Shown one piece after another: positions 41,611 through 51,849 of a DNA stretch of 64,000 bases (position 1 is the stretch's first letter; every line of letters begins with the position of its first letter). The DNA comes from Flectonema sp. DT1601 (taxonomy: Eukaryota; Euglenozoa; Diplonemea; Diplonemida; Diplonemidae). The notes below the pieces were generated by a model, which was not told the DNA's origin, made no database searches, and saw only the letters and a list, made by a program, of their open reading frames with translations. The position numbers and the translations under genes are program-made. The DNA lies in the NCBI GenBank assembly GCA_964019425.1, contig OZ025784.1, positions 1,240,001 to 1,304,000 on the forward strand. The letters are read 5' to 3'.

Positions 41611-42524
41611 ATCCGTAAATTATAAAACTATAATGAGGAAGGGAGGGTAAACCTTTTTTTTTTTTTTTTTTTTTTTTTTTTGAAATTGTTAGTTAATCAG
41701 AAATGTAATAAAATAATAATATCATGAGACTGCAACGGGTTGTACGATCATCCATATTGTGTGTGTGTGTTTTTTTTTTTTTTTTTTTTAAAACTGGTTA
41801 CAAGAAAAGTAAAGCTAAGTAGCATGCACACGTACAAACAAATTAGAAACTAATATAGATCACAACGTAAGGAAATCTGGGGGGGGGGGGATGGAGGAGA
41901 TAAAACGAAAACTCAACAATATGTTGTCCAATAAGAAAAATCACAATTACAAATCAATCTTGATTTGAAAGGTGACCATTACTACTAGGAAGGAGGAGAG
42001 GGGCAGGAAGATCGCAAAAGAAAAAGATAAAAAATCCCCCCTCAATTGTTAATAACACCGGCCTTGTTTTATATCGGTGCAATGGAACACCGGACAGATT
42101 TTATTACAGTAATTCCACGGTGTACATTTGAGAGGCTTCAACAAGTTTGCAAGCAGGAGTATGGGGAAAAAAAAAACACTTCCGTGGTTTGGTTGATTTT
42201 TTTTCCAAAAATTAAAAATTAAAAATTAAAAAATATATAATTGAGCCTTTTTGATTTAGTTTGGTAATTCCTGAGGGGTGAAGTATACCATAGGGCTTGA
42301 TGCCAGAAATCAGAAAATCCTTTACAAAACACACACAAAATCTTTTTGCTTTTTCACAGTCGCCGAGATCTACTTAACCACATGTTGGTTTGGTTTAGTT
42401 TCAGCGACCTAACTAGAGAAAAGCAAAAAGGGTGAGAAAAACACGGAGGGCCAAATGAAGAACGTTGTGAAGTTCCTTCCACACAAAGGTGTGAGTGCAA
42501 AAAAATAAAAGGGGGAGAAGCTAA

Positions 42525-42624
42525 CTGTTCGATTTTGTAAAAATTACAACTGTGTCATAAAAACATAAAAACAATTTAACATTAGTTTTAGATACAGTGA
42601 CTAAGGGTGATGCGCAACTTAGCA
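42525..42624 (+). repeat. Dispersed repeat A, copy 2
   Basis: Starts CTGTTCGATTTTGTAAAAA and ends GGTGATGCGCAACTTAGCA. Nearly identical in its 3' half to the copies at 34747 and 57995. Confidence 0.85.
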
Positions 42625-42640
42625 TAAAAAGGTGGGCTAA

Positions 42641-42742
42641 CTGTTCGATTTTGTACATAAAATACAAATGTATTGTATCATAAAAACAACATAACGATAA
42701 TTTAACATTAGTTCTGAGATACAGATGACTAAAGGTAATGTT
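42641..42742 (+). repeat. Dispersed repeat A, copy 3 (diverged)
   Basis: Directly follows copy 2 with the same GGCTAACTGTTCGATTTTGT start. It is more diverged, especially at its 3' end (CTAAAGGTAATGTTAG). Confidence 0.75.
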
Positions 42743-43054
42743 AGTGTAGGTATACACTCAGCTGATTGACGTAAATACTTTACATTATAATAAATGTTTC
42801 TAACTTAGCTGCATACACATCTCTTTTTCCGTGTTGTCATTCAGTGCAGTACGGAATCGGGTTATTCAATTATGAATTAATCGTGAGCCCTGAGAAACCA
42901 AAACCTGGGTATAATGTAATACGGCAGAGTGTAGGTTTTCACCTGCAAATTACTTCCTTAAATCAACATTGTTGAACTCTTCGAAATAAATATGTTAGCA
43001 AAAACTGCTGCAAAAGGGGGAATTTAATACGAACGAAAGGAGACACGGAGAAGA

Positions 43055-43106
43055 GGGGACTTGGATAAATAAATCAAGGTTAACACGCAACAAATTAGAC
43101 ATGAAT
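43055..43106 (+). repeat. Dispersed repeat C, copy 2
   Basis: Same about 50 bases as 10391-10443, with one clear difference (AACACGC against AACATGC). Confidence 0.65.
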
Positions 43107-43569
43107 GGGTGGGATGTGGAATAATAAGGCGTTCGTGGTTACCCGATTCTGAATTTCAGAAGCGAGTAAACATTTACTCCGCTGAGCCCATTTTCAGACA
43201 ACACAAATCGCTTTTTTATTTCCAAATATAAAAACTATCCGTCGTCGAGGCACAGAAGCTGTGCATTATTTTTTTTTGGTTGCTAATTTTTTTTTTTTTT
43301 TTTTTTTTTCCCCCCTACTTTTTTCTTTAAATTATTTACCACCATTATTTATTATTATTATTAAATAATAACAATAATAACAGTGAACATAAGATAATCT
43401 CGAGAGGAAAAGATTTTTTTTTTCAAAAAATCAATAGGCCGAAAAAACAGTCTTTCGGCTTTACCTTTATTTTTAGAAAGAAAAAAAAAAAAAAATGACC
43501 GAATCACAAGACGGTATGAAGGTATGATATTTTTTTGTGAAAGCTAGAACTACTGCGTTCGAAATAAAG

Positions 43570-43655
43570 CACTACAGTGACCCTTACATTGTTTCTTGTT
43601 AGTGGCTGAGATGGTTTTTTTGTCTCCATTTTTTCAAGGCACTTCGGATTGCTAC
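43570..43655 (-). pseudogene. Fragment of a RING-CH ligase gene
   Basis: About 85 bases match the end of the RING-CH motif of the genes at 45104 and 47414 (encoding TCLEKW through the last Cys pair), with small indels that break the frame. It is a dead partial copy joined to unrelated sequence. Confidence 0.75.
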
Positions 43656-43989
43656 ATCCCCCGAAATATTGTTATCAGTACCTCCGATGGTTAGTTTGTC
43701 TTCGTCTTTCACTACTTGTTTGGCAGCCTTAGTGGTTTTGGAATTCAATGTGGAGTGTCAGTTTTTATTTATTTTATTTTTTCCTGTTACGATACGAGCA
43801 GCTTGAACACGAGTTCTGTGGTGCACTCAGAGACTTTGATGATATTTTCCAAACATCTTTGCTATTCTTCGTTGTAAACTTCATATCTACTTTGCAGGGA
43901 TTCTCTAACCCATAACTATGTTTAGGTTCAGTCTGCCTTACAATCTCTTCTTTTTGTCATTTTTTTTTTTTTTTTTTTTTCCTCTACAT

Positions 43990-44590
43990 GTCTTGATTCG
44001 CACTGTTACTTTTCAAAATCATCTACCACTCTTATTTACATAATTTTTCTATTTTTTTTTCCTCTGTTCTTAAAAAAGTTACTTGACGAGGAACAGATCC
44101 TTCTGCCAAAATGCTTTCCTTTATTATTGTTTTTCTAATGCCGCTGTGTGAGCTTTCAGAAGAAAGTACCCCGAGTTATATCGCCAACACGGTTGTGTGA
44201 ATTTCTGAATAGCTTACAACGAATTGTTTTTTCCAACACTTTTGTGTTTGTCGCTAAAGAACTTACTAAGACTTGCTTCTCCAGATTTTTTTTTTATTTT
44301 TCTCAACTTTCGCAGGTCTTCTCGGGTGCTGCATCACCGTCAGCTCCTTCTTCAGTTCCCTGCACTAATCAACAGATCGATCACCTTTTCGATATGAATC
44401 TCGAGGAAGGCCACCTTTACTTCAAACTGCGTCTTCACCTTCAGATCCTTATTTCGATTAAACAAGCAGCTCTAAATTAATCGAATGGCGATACCTTGAT
44501 CATAATGGTATCCATGCCGAGCATGGAATGCGTTGTTCCTGAACCGGTTTGACCGTAAGCAAAAATGCACAGGTGTTAAAGCCGATAAAG
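43990..44590 (-). pseudogene. Kinesin motor-domain pseudogene fragment
   Basis: Scattered kinesin pieces read in order on the minus strand: a P-loop YGQTGSGTTHSM near 44530-44565 (the Walker Lys is Thr), EVKVAFLEIHIEKVIDLL near 44350-44430, and a switch I relic SSESSHS near 44150. Frames change between them. The sequence is not a copy of the intact kinesin at 20761 (there SIELSVLELYKEQLNDLL), so it comes from another kinesin gene. Confidence 0.7.
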
Positions 44591-44599
44591 GCTCACTTA

Positions 44600-45103
44600 T
44601 TCCACTTTAGTTGATCATTTTCGATCAACTACAAGAACCTTGTTGTTAACTAGTGTTAGTCTAGTTTCACAATGTGTGTGCCGTCTTCTTGGCTCTTTTG
44701 GACGCCTGCGAGTCGTTCAGTGCAAAGAGTTCAAGGTGTTGGGTAGCTTTTTTCTCGTTGGCCTCGGCGATCATACCAAAGCAATAATCTAAGGTGTGGT
44801 TTCTTTAAATTATACTTTCGCAAGAATTTTTCAAAAAAAAAAATTTTTTTTTTCTCATTTTTTTGAAGACGAAAATATTTCGATCGCGTCATCAGACTGA
44901 CACAATAGTCTACTGAGTTATCTGATTCTAATCTCACTCTGAGTTGGTCAGTTACCCATCATCATTCTGAGTGTTAATATCTACTATCAGAGTTGATCCC
45001 TACCTTCTACGTCTCCTCCGATGCGAGCTTCCTTTGCTTGTGGCATAATCCACGCTAGTTTTTGAGTTAACAATAGTCAACTCGTGTAATCGAAACATTC
45101 CTA
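44600..45103. other. Intergenic spacer
   Basis: Contains a facing A-run/T-run near 44835-44855. One short minus-strand stretch (QAKEAR at about 45020-45045) may be more of the kinesin relic, but I cannot support it. Confidence 0.5.
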
Positions 45104-46780
45104 CTAATCGATAGCATCAGTTGTAGTGTTGTTGATAGTCACAGCAGTAGTTGGGATCATTTCATCATTTTCTGAGAAATCCTCGACGACAATCTCATTT
45201 GATACTTCTGATAGTTGTTCTCCTGATTCCACATCATCACTTGAAGGCTCCATAACCTGTTCTACAGTGTGACGATCTCTCCATTTCATATATTGTTGGA
45301 TCAATACATCATGAACAACTCCCCTGTAGACTAACATTACAGTGACACCAGTGACGAAGCTTATTTGCCAGTTCCAGACACTTGAGCTGAATGTCCACCT
45401 CACAAGTGCTACTATGTATCCGAGTACTACTTCCAACAGGGTTGACAAAATAATTAGGAACACTCTAAGGACCCTTATCGATATGAATTCTGATAAGAAT
45501 CCATCCAGGTGATGGTGATGTACAAAAACTGTCACCAACAGCACGCTACCTACAAAGTGGTGGTAGGCGTCAATGCTCCAAAGTGTGTTTTCAAAGTTGT
45601 TCGTAAGAATACCTGCGGCACTCTTAAATAGAAAACCAACTGAGACAATTGTCAACTCAAGGACAGCAGCCGTCAATAACAAAATCAAAATCTTCTTCGT
45701 TGCCGATACCACATACAAGTATCTCTTCTTGGTTTGGGTAACAGTAATTTTAAAGTGACCCTTACATTCAGAACATTGTTTCTTGTTAGTGGCTGAGGTA
45801 GTTTTTTGTCTCCATTTTTCAAGGCACGTCTTATGAACGTATTTAACAGATCCCCGGCAATTACAAGGAGAGAACAAATCCTCACGAGGAGCAGTTGAAC
45901 GACAAATACGACAACACATTTCTTCATCGTCAGATTGAGATGCCGTATCTGAATTCCGCTCATCCATTTCTACATCTCCCGTAGTAGGATTAGTACCTCT
46001 GATGGCAGAGTATTTTAATATAATATTTGCTCTCAATTGAATAGCTGCTTCTCTAATCTGATGAGCGACATCGTGAACCTCCGCACGCGCAGATGAATGA
46101 TCCGATCTTCTCTCTTGAACCCACGCAACAAAATAAGCTGCTGCTAACACACAAAACACCACCACTACAAAAACAGGTGCAACAATAGCAATGTAATTAG
46201 TAGTGTATTGATGAACTTCAAGTCGAACGAGAGCGTTGTTAGTCAAGTCGGGAAGTTTATTTCCAATTCGAATCGTCCATTTTGTGTCCAAAGTTGATGC
46301 GTCAAAGATCAGATTAGATTGGACACGAAGAGCGAGTCTGTTACTAAATGAAGACGATTTATTTATACCAGGAGGCTCACAATACTGATACATTCTCTGT
46401 TGTTGACAAACATCAAGCAGATGAACACACTTTACGCTAGCTGACAAGTGAGGATCAGTTTTCCCAGCAGTGTTTCCGCTGCTTGTTATGGATAAGTCCA
46501 TGTAGTTTTCTAAATTATTCGAAACATACAAAAAGACTTCGATCCACCTGACCTCTGGCGAGACCAATTCAAATTGCATTGTTTGTCTCGTTGCAGGTTT
46601 AAGGTAGCCTTCCCAAACTATGTCGTCGTGTAATTCAAAAACGCTGTCTTTCTGAAACGAGACATCCTCAGTTGAAGGAGCAATCACCATAGGTGAGGTT
46701 ACACTATGCAATTGCCCTGCTGATTCTACAAACAGTGAGAGGCATAAAGCAATCTGCATCCCCTGCATTGCTGTTGCCAT
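45104..46780 (-). CDS. Membrane RING-CH (MARCH-type) E3 ligase with ectodomain, copy 1
   Basis: 558 residues. Signal peptide (about 1-23), an ectodomain of about 170 residues with Cys residues and N-glycosylation sites, and a membrane segment (AIVAPVFVVVVFCVLAAAYFVAW). A cytoplasmic RING-CH finger lies near 286-340: CCRICRS, CNCRGS, YVHKTCLEKW, CSECKGHF, giving the C4HC3 order. About four more hydrophobic segments and an acidic tail follow. RING-CH proteins transfer ubiquitin to membrane proteins for traffic or degradation. Here the finger follows a signal peptide and a lumenal domain, whereas typical MARCH proteins begin with the finger, so this may be a receptor-ligase. The copies differ mainly at both ends: N-terminus, one alanine, and the last residues (NNTTTDAID here). 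Confidence 0.88.
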   Translation of the reverse strand: MATAMQGMQIALCLSLFVESAGQLHSVTSPMVIAPSTEDVSFQKDSVFELHDDIVWEGYLKPATRQTMQFELVSPEVRWIEVFLYVSNNLENYMDLSITSSGNTAGKTDPHLSASVKCVHLLDVCQQQRMYQYCEPPGINKSSSFSNRLALRVQSNLIFDASTLDTKWTIRIGNKLPDLTNNALVRLEVHQYTTNYIAIVAPVFVVVVFCVLAAAYFVAWVQERRSDHSSARAEVHDVAHQIREAAIQLRANIILKYSAIRGTNPTTGDVEMDERNSDTASQSDDEEMCCRICRSTAPREDLFSPCNCRGSVKYVHKTCLEKWRQKTTSATNKKQCSECKGHFKITVTQTKKRYLYVVSATKKILILLLTAAVLELTIVSVGFLFKSAAGILTNNFENTLWSIDAYHHFVGSVLLVTVFVHHHHLDGFLSEFISIRVLRVFLIILSTLLEVVLGYIVALVRWTFSSSVWNWQISFVTGVTVMLVYRGVVHDVLIQQYMKWRDRHTVEQVMEPSSDDVESGEQLSEVSNEIVVEDFSENDEMIPTTAVTINNTTTDAID

Positions 46781-47413
46781 GGTTGATTATTTATCAGTAT
46801 CTTTAAAGTAGTAATCAAGTTTTGGAGTAAACGTTAAGAAAAACAACTTATCTGCCTACCTCAGTTACTTCTTTATGATGACAACAGGACCTGTAAAAAA
46901 AAATAATAATAAACCAGACACAAGAATTTCACAAAAAACAGAAAAAATCCTCATCAATGATGTAAAAGTGAATACTAAGTCTTGAGAAAGTTATATTAGA
47001 TACGACTTTTTCCCAGGATTAGTTCTTCATAAATTAAGGTAAGAAATAGGTCTCAAGTTAGCATAGGATGGAAACCCTTATCTTCTTTTTCTTATTCTAT
47101 TTGCTATTTTTTCGTTTAATTAATTAAGATTTATACTCATTCAAGTATTACTTTCTGATGTCCCAGTACAAGACCGGGTGTAATGAAACCATGCACGATG
47201 AGTAGTCATCAGACCACTACCGTGACTGTCTTCAGCATAGTGTGGCTAGCTGACTTATTGTCCATTCATTACACGTCAGTGTTAGTCTTGGTAATCCAAA
47301 GATGCGTTAGTGGGATGCCTTCAAGTTGTTCTCGATTCGATTGGTTGTACTACTTTTAGAGATAACTTCAGGCTACTCTCTAAATGTACGGAACCTGAGG
47401 TTTTCGAAACATT
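46781..47413. other. Spacer between the RING-CH copies
   Basis: Upstream flank of copy 1. Its parts resemble 49073-49555 upstream of copy 2 (for example TTATTGTCCATTCATTACAC in both), so the tandem duplication includes promoter sequence. Confidence 0.65.
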
Positions 47414-49072
47414 TTAAGTGCTGTTGATAGTCACAGCAGTAGTTGGAATCATTTCATCATTTTCTGAGAAATCCTCGACGACAATCTCATTTGATACTTC
47501 TGATAGTTGTTCTCCTGATTCCACATCATCACTTGAAGGCTCCATAACCTGTTCTACAGTGTGACGATCTCTCCATTTCATATATTGTTGGATCAATACA
47601 TCATGAACAACTCCCCTGTAGACTAACATTACAGTGACACCAGTGACGAAGCTTATTTGCCAGTTCCAGACACTTGAGCTGAATGTCCACCTCACAAGTG
47701 CTACTATGTACCCGAGTACTACTTCCAACAGGGTTGACAAAATAATTAGGAACACTCTAAGGACCCTTATCGATATGAATTCTGATAAGAATCCATCCAG
47801 GTGATGGTGATGTACAAAAACTGTCACCAACAGCACGCTACCTACAAAGTGGTGGTAGGCGTCAATGCTCCAAAGTGTGTTTTCAAAGTTGTTCGTAAGA
47901 ATACCTGCGGCACTCTTAAATAGAAAACCAACTGAGACAATTGTCAACTCAAGGACAGCAGCCGTCAATAACAAAATCAAAATCTTCTTCGTTGCCGATA
48001 CCACATACAAGTATCTCTTCTTGGTTTGGGTAACAGTAATTTTAAAGTGACCCTTACATTCAGAACATTGTTTCTTGTTAGTGGCTGAGGTAGTTTTTTG
48101 TCTCCATTTTTCAAGGCACGTCTTATGAACGTATTTAACAGATCCCCGGCAATTACAAGGAGAGAACAAATCCTCACGAGGAGCAGTTGAACGACAAATA
48201 CGACAACACATTTCTTCATCGTCAGATTGAGATGCCGTATCTGAATTCCGCTCATCCATTTCTACATCTCCCGTAGTAGGATTAGTACCTCTGATGGCAG
48301 AGTATTTTAATATAATATTTGCTCTCAATTGAATAGCTGCTTCTCTAATCTGATGAGCGACATCGTGAACCTCCGCACGCGCAGATGAATGATCCGATCT
48401 TCTCTCTTGAACCCACGCAACAAAATAAGCTGCTGCTGCTAACACACAAAACACCACCACTACAAAAACAGGTGCTACTATAGCAATGTAATTAGTAGTG
48501 TATTGATGAACTTCAAGTCGAACGAGAGCGTTGTTAGTCAAGTCAGGGAGTTTATTCCCAATTCGAATCGTCCATTTTGTGTCCAAAGTTGATGCGTCAA
48601 AGATCAGATTAGATTGGACACGAAGAGCGAGTCTGTTACTAAATGAAGACGATTTATTTATACCAGGAGGCTCACAATACTGATACATTCTCTGTTGTTG
48701 ACAAACATCAAGCAGATGAACACACTTTACGCTAGCTGACAAGTGAGGATCAGTTTTCCCAGCAGTGTTTCCGCTGCTTGTTATGGATAAGTCCATGTAG
48801 TTTTCTAAATTATTTGAAACATACAAAAAGACTTCGATCCACCTGACCTCTGGCGAGACCAATTCAAATTGCATTGTTTGTCTCGTTGCAGGTTTAAGGT
48901 AGCCTTCCCAAACTATGTCGTCGTGTAATTCAAAAACGCTCTCGTTTCGAAACGAGACATTCTCAATTGAAGGAGCAATCACCATAGGTGAGGTTACACT
49001 ATGCAATTGCCCTGCTGATTCTACAAGCAGTGAGAGGCAACATAAAGCAATCACCCGCATTGTTATTACCAT
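47414..49072 (-). CDS. Membrane RING-CH (MARCH-type) E3 ligase with ectodomain, copy 2
   Basis: 552 residues with the same layout as the copy at 45104. From VESAGQLHSVTSPMVIAPS through to the acidic tail the two proteins are essentially identical, apart from a short N-terminal block (IENVSFRNESVFE here, TEDVSFQKDSVFE there) and one extra Ala in the membrane segment. The signal peptides differ clearly (MVITMRVIALCC against MATAMQGMQIAL). This copy ends at TINST. The near-identity of the core with diverged ends suggests recent duplication or gene conversion. Confidence 0.88.
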   Translation of the reverse strand: MVITMRVIALCCLSLLVESAGQLHSVTSPMVIAPSIENVSFRNESVFELHDDIVWEGYLKPATRQTMQFELVSPEVRWIEVFLYVSNNLENYMDLSITSSGNTAGKTDPHLSASVKCVHLLDVCQQQRMYQYCEPPGINKSSSFSNRLALRVQSNLIFDASTLDTKWTIRIGNKLPDLTNNALVRLEVHQYTTNYIAIVAPVFVVVVFCVLAAAAYFVAWVQERRSDHSSARAEVHDVAHQIREAAIQLRANIILKYSAIRGTNPTTGDVEMDERNSDTASQSDDEEMCCRICRSTAPREDLFSPCNCRGSVKYVHKTCLEKWRQKTTSATNKKQCSECKGHFKITVTQTKKRYLYVVSATKKILILLLTAAVLELTIVSVGFLFKSAAGILTNNFENTLWSIDAYHHFVGSVLLVTVFVHHHHLDGFLSEFISIRVLRVFLIILSTLLEVVLGYIVALVRWTFSSSVWNWQISFVTGVTVMLVYRGVVHDVLIQQYMKWRDRHTVEQVMEPSSDDVESGEQLSEVSNEIVVEDFSENDEMIPTTAVTINST

Positions 49073-49558
49073 GGTTGATTATTTGTGAATACCTTTTATA
49101 GTAGTAATTAAGTTTCGGAGTAAACGTTAAGAAAAACAACTTATCTGCCAATAACGGGACCTGTATAGAATAATAATAATAATAAACTGGACCACAAAAA
49201 AACAGAAGAAATCCTCATCAATGATGTAAAAGTGATGGAATACTAAGTCTTGAGAAAGTTATATTAGAAGAATAAAATAAATGCAGCGACTAAGCCCTGC
49301 GATATGACTTTCACCCCCAAGTATCACTTCTTCATAAATCAAGGTAAGGGATTGGTATTAAGTTAGGTTATCAACCCTTTTTTATTTTTTCTTTCTTATT
49401 CTATTTGTTGTTATTTTTTTTTTATTTTTTTTTTTATAGTCATTCATGTATTAGTTTTCGATGTACCAACTGACTTATTGTCCATTCATTACACGTCAGT
49501 GTTAGTCCTGATAATCCTCAAAGGTGCGATAGTGAGATGCCTTCAAGTTGTTCGACTG
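49073..49558. other. Upstream flank of RING-CH copy 2
   Basis: Related to 46781-47340. T-rich tracts at 49378-49437. No gene. Confidence 0.6.
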
Positions 49559-50824
49559 CTATCCCTTAGCTGAATCAACTTGTTCATTTAACGCATCCTG
49601 TCCAAGAAATACCTCATAAACAAGAAGTGGAATACCCGCAGGTATACCAAGAGGAAGTCTTCTGCTCAGTCCACGAAATAATATTTTAGCCTTCGACTTT
49701 CTAGATTGTTGACGAATAAAGTGAATAAAAGCATTCGAATGAGCAGACTGACTATGTCTGTTTGTTATATGCCACTCGTGAAGATTGTCAAAAGGATGAG
49801 ATACGGCCGTCAGTGTCATTCCAGCACTCATTCCTGCAAAGACACATCCAGCTAATCTATGATCATCTGGAGTATACTTAAGTATGTGGTGTTTATAAAA
49901 TTCATATGACGCAAAGAACGATGCTAGTCCACACACTTCCTGCACTGTCATAAGTGGCATGTCCTTAAAAAGACCTCTAAGACCATCCTTACGCAACAGT
50001 TTCTGACATCCCTTGAACAATGGTTTACCAGGTTCGATTCGCTTGACATTGTAAGCAGGTGTGTTGAGTAGGGCTTGGATGAATCCAGCAAATCCTCCGC
50101 AGAGAAGTTCAATTGAAACTGCTTCTTTGAATGTAGGATTTGAATTTTTAAGATGTAAGTATTCTTTTGTTGTTGAATACGTGTGAAACATCGTTAATGA
50201 AACAATACTATTATACATATAGGGACCTACAGCTAGCTTTGCAATTGACGACACACCTCCGGCTGCGAGTTCAGCGCGGAGTGCTGATGCGGTGCTGAGA
50301 GAACCTCTCTTTCTTGAGATGACTTCGAGGGTACCGACAGCTGATTTCTTAAATAATCGAACAGGATTAGAAATGTACTTAGCGAGTGTTAAACTTGCTT
50401 TTCTGATAAGCAACTGCATCACCGCAGTGACAGACTGTGCCAACGGTCTCGTCATAGAAGTTGCCGCACGAGCTAATCCCGCGTAGAACGATGCATCACT
50501 TTCAATTTCGAGAATTTCAGCATTCTCATTATCACTCTCTGACACCCAAACAACTAAACTCGCGAAGTTGATACTATCAGGACATCCTCCGTATTCCGCT
50601 ACTTCATAAAACAATTTCTCTTTTTCTTGTGAATCCATTTTCGCCGCCGGCAGGTTTGCAATTTTCAGTAAATTTAAAAACTCGTGATGTCCAAGCACCT
50701 CATTATCTCCTTTTGCTTCGTCGAATATTTTTCGTAATTTCCTCCTTGCGGCAGCTGTGAGATATGATTCTTCCCTAGTCTGAGCTTTCCATTGATCGAT
50801 TTGGATGTGGTACAACGTAGTCAT
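49559..50824 (-). CDS. EF-hand-like plus degenerate mitochondrial carrier protein
   Basis: 421 residues. The N-terminal about 110 residues are helical (AAARRKLRKIFDEAKGDNEV, HEFLNLLKI) and look like a worn EF-hand pair, as in Ca-regulated carriers (SCaMC, aralar), but no loop keeps all calcium ligands. The rest has carrier-type repeats: ELAAGGVSSIAKLAVGPYMY, ELLCGGFAGFIQALLNTPAYNVKRI with LLRKDGLRGLFKDMPL, and AGCVFAGMSAGMTLTAVSHPFDNL with ILFRGLSRRLPLGIPAG. The P-x-D/E-x-x-K/R gates are largely lost (PYMYNS, PAYNVK, PFDNLH), so transport is uncertain. Minus-strand ACCTTTTTCAG ends two bases before the ATG. Confidence 0.75.
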   Translation of the reverse strand: MTTLYHIQIDQWKAQTREESYLTAAARRKLRKIFDEAKGDNEVLGHHEFLNLLKIANLPAAKMDSQEKEKLFYEVAEYGGCPDSINFASLVVWVSESDNENAEILEIESDASFYAGLARAATSMTRPLAQSVTAVMQLLIRKASLTLAKYISNPVRLFKKSAVGTLEVISRKRGSLSTASALRAELAAGGVSSIAKLAVGPYMYNSIVSLTMFHTYSTTKEYLHLKNSNPTFKEAVSIELLCGGFAGFIQALLNTPAYNVKRIEPGKPLFKGCQKLLRKDGLRGLFKDMPLMTVQEVCGLASFFASYEFYKHHILKYTPDDHRLAGCVFAGMSAGMTLTAVSHPFDNLHEWHITNRHSQSAHSNAFIHFIRQQSRKSKAKILFRGLSRRLPLGIPAGIPLLVYEVFLGQDALNEQVDSAKG

Positions 50825-51051
50825 TACTGAAAAAGGTTAAGTAATAAGTTAGTAGTGACTGGAAATAGCTAAACCCTAAACTACTAAGACATAATTATTA
50901 TTCTGTATTGAGGAATAGATTTCATGATACGTATGTCACTAGTTAGTAGAAAGTGTTAAAGTTGGTTGCAATACGACAGCTAATACAATACAGAAATACT
51001 TTATTGCCAAAACAACAAAATTGTGTTCTCTAAAAAGGAAACATAAATACA

Positions 51052-51849
51052 TCACAGAGTAGGGTAAAGAGAGAGTAGCTTCCCTCGAGTAGATGCTTTT
51101 GAGGCAGTTAGGTGGGCGATGGCTGCGGATGTTGCTGCAGCTGATTTCGCAGCAACTTCACAGCTGCGTGCTCGGCTTAAAGCAGCTTCTGAATTTGACA
51201 AGTTTCCGTGTGACTGACACAGAGCTTTCTTAGCACACATCACAGCTTCTCTAGCTGCATGTTCACGAGTAGTTTTATCATTAAGTACAATACGACATGC
51301 GTCACGACGCTCTTGAGCAGAAGTCATTTGGAGTTCCTTAATACGACATTCCTCTTCAGACTCTCGATAAGCCTCAGTCAGTTCCTTTAACGATGAAGTC
51401 TGAACTCGATGTCTATCCTGAATGACGCCTCTCTCGTGTATCAAATGATTAAGTGTTGAGGAGGTGTCTTGAACATGAGCTTCTGCAGAAATTGCGAGAT
51501 TTCTCGCATTCTGACAGGCGACGTCAGCCGCAGCGAGTTCCTGTCTGACGGTCTCCCATTGCAATTTAATATTTTGATATTTAAACTGGGTTGATGAGAG
51601 TTGTTTTTCTCTAATATTAATTGTATTTGAATACTCACAAGACATCCTTTCTATGTTTGCAAACTCTGCCTCTGCTTTCATCAATTCAGATTGTAAGGTC
51701 TCAACTGAAGTACAACTTTCTGCGAGTGCTGTTTCTGCGAAATTCAAATCTTTTTTAGCTCTCACTGCCTCCTCCATTAGTAGAGTAGCATGGCTTGCTT
51801 TCTCTACGGCATTCCTAACACATTCCATTTTTAGTGTCGAAGAGTCCAT
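51052..51849 (-). CDS. Alanine-rich coiled-coil protein
   Basis: 265 residues, almost entirely predicted coiled coil (Ala, Glu, Lys, Ser; for example a helix rich in AEAEFANIERM and CAKKALCQSHGNLSNSEAAL). No signal, membrane segment or known motif. It could be structural or cytoskeletal, but I do not recognise a family. The ATG (MDSSTLKMECV) has an acceptor-like CTTTCTGAG ten bases upstream. Confidence 0.7.
   Translation of the reverse strand: MDSSTLKMECVRNAVEKASHATLLMEEAVRAKKDLNFAETALAESCTSVETLQSELMKAEAEFANIERMSCEYSNTINIREKQLSSTQFKYQNIKLQWETVRQELAAADVACQNARNLAISAEAHVQDTSSTLNHLIHERGVIQDRHRVQTSSLKELTEAYRESEEECRIKELQMTSAQERRDACRIVLNDKTTREHAAREAVMCAKKALCQSHGNLSNSEAALSRARSCEVAAKSAAATSAAIAHLTASKASTRGKLLSLYPTL

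Larger units (their letters stand above)
41611..43559. other. Repeat-bearing intergenic region
   Basis: Nearly 2 kb without a gene. It holds two tandem copies of dispersed repeat A, one of repeat C, a 10-base G-run (41880-41890) and T-runs. Nothing else recognised. Confidence 0.6.

Noticed and set aside
41396-41650. Plus-strand frame opposite GDP-fucose synthase
   Set aside because: Shadow of a well-recognised gene on the other strand. Similar shadows opposite ALG11, the kinesin, SANBR and the dehydratase were also dropped.
43570-44590. A functional kinesin-ligase fusion gene
   Set aside because: Pieces lie in changing frames with stops between, the P-loop Lys is replaced, and large parts of the motor are missing.
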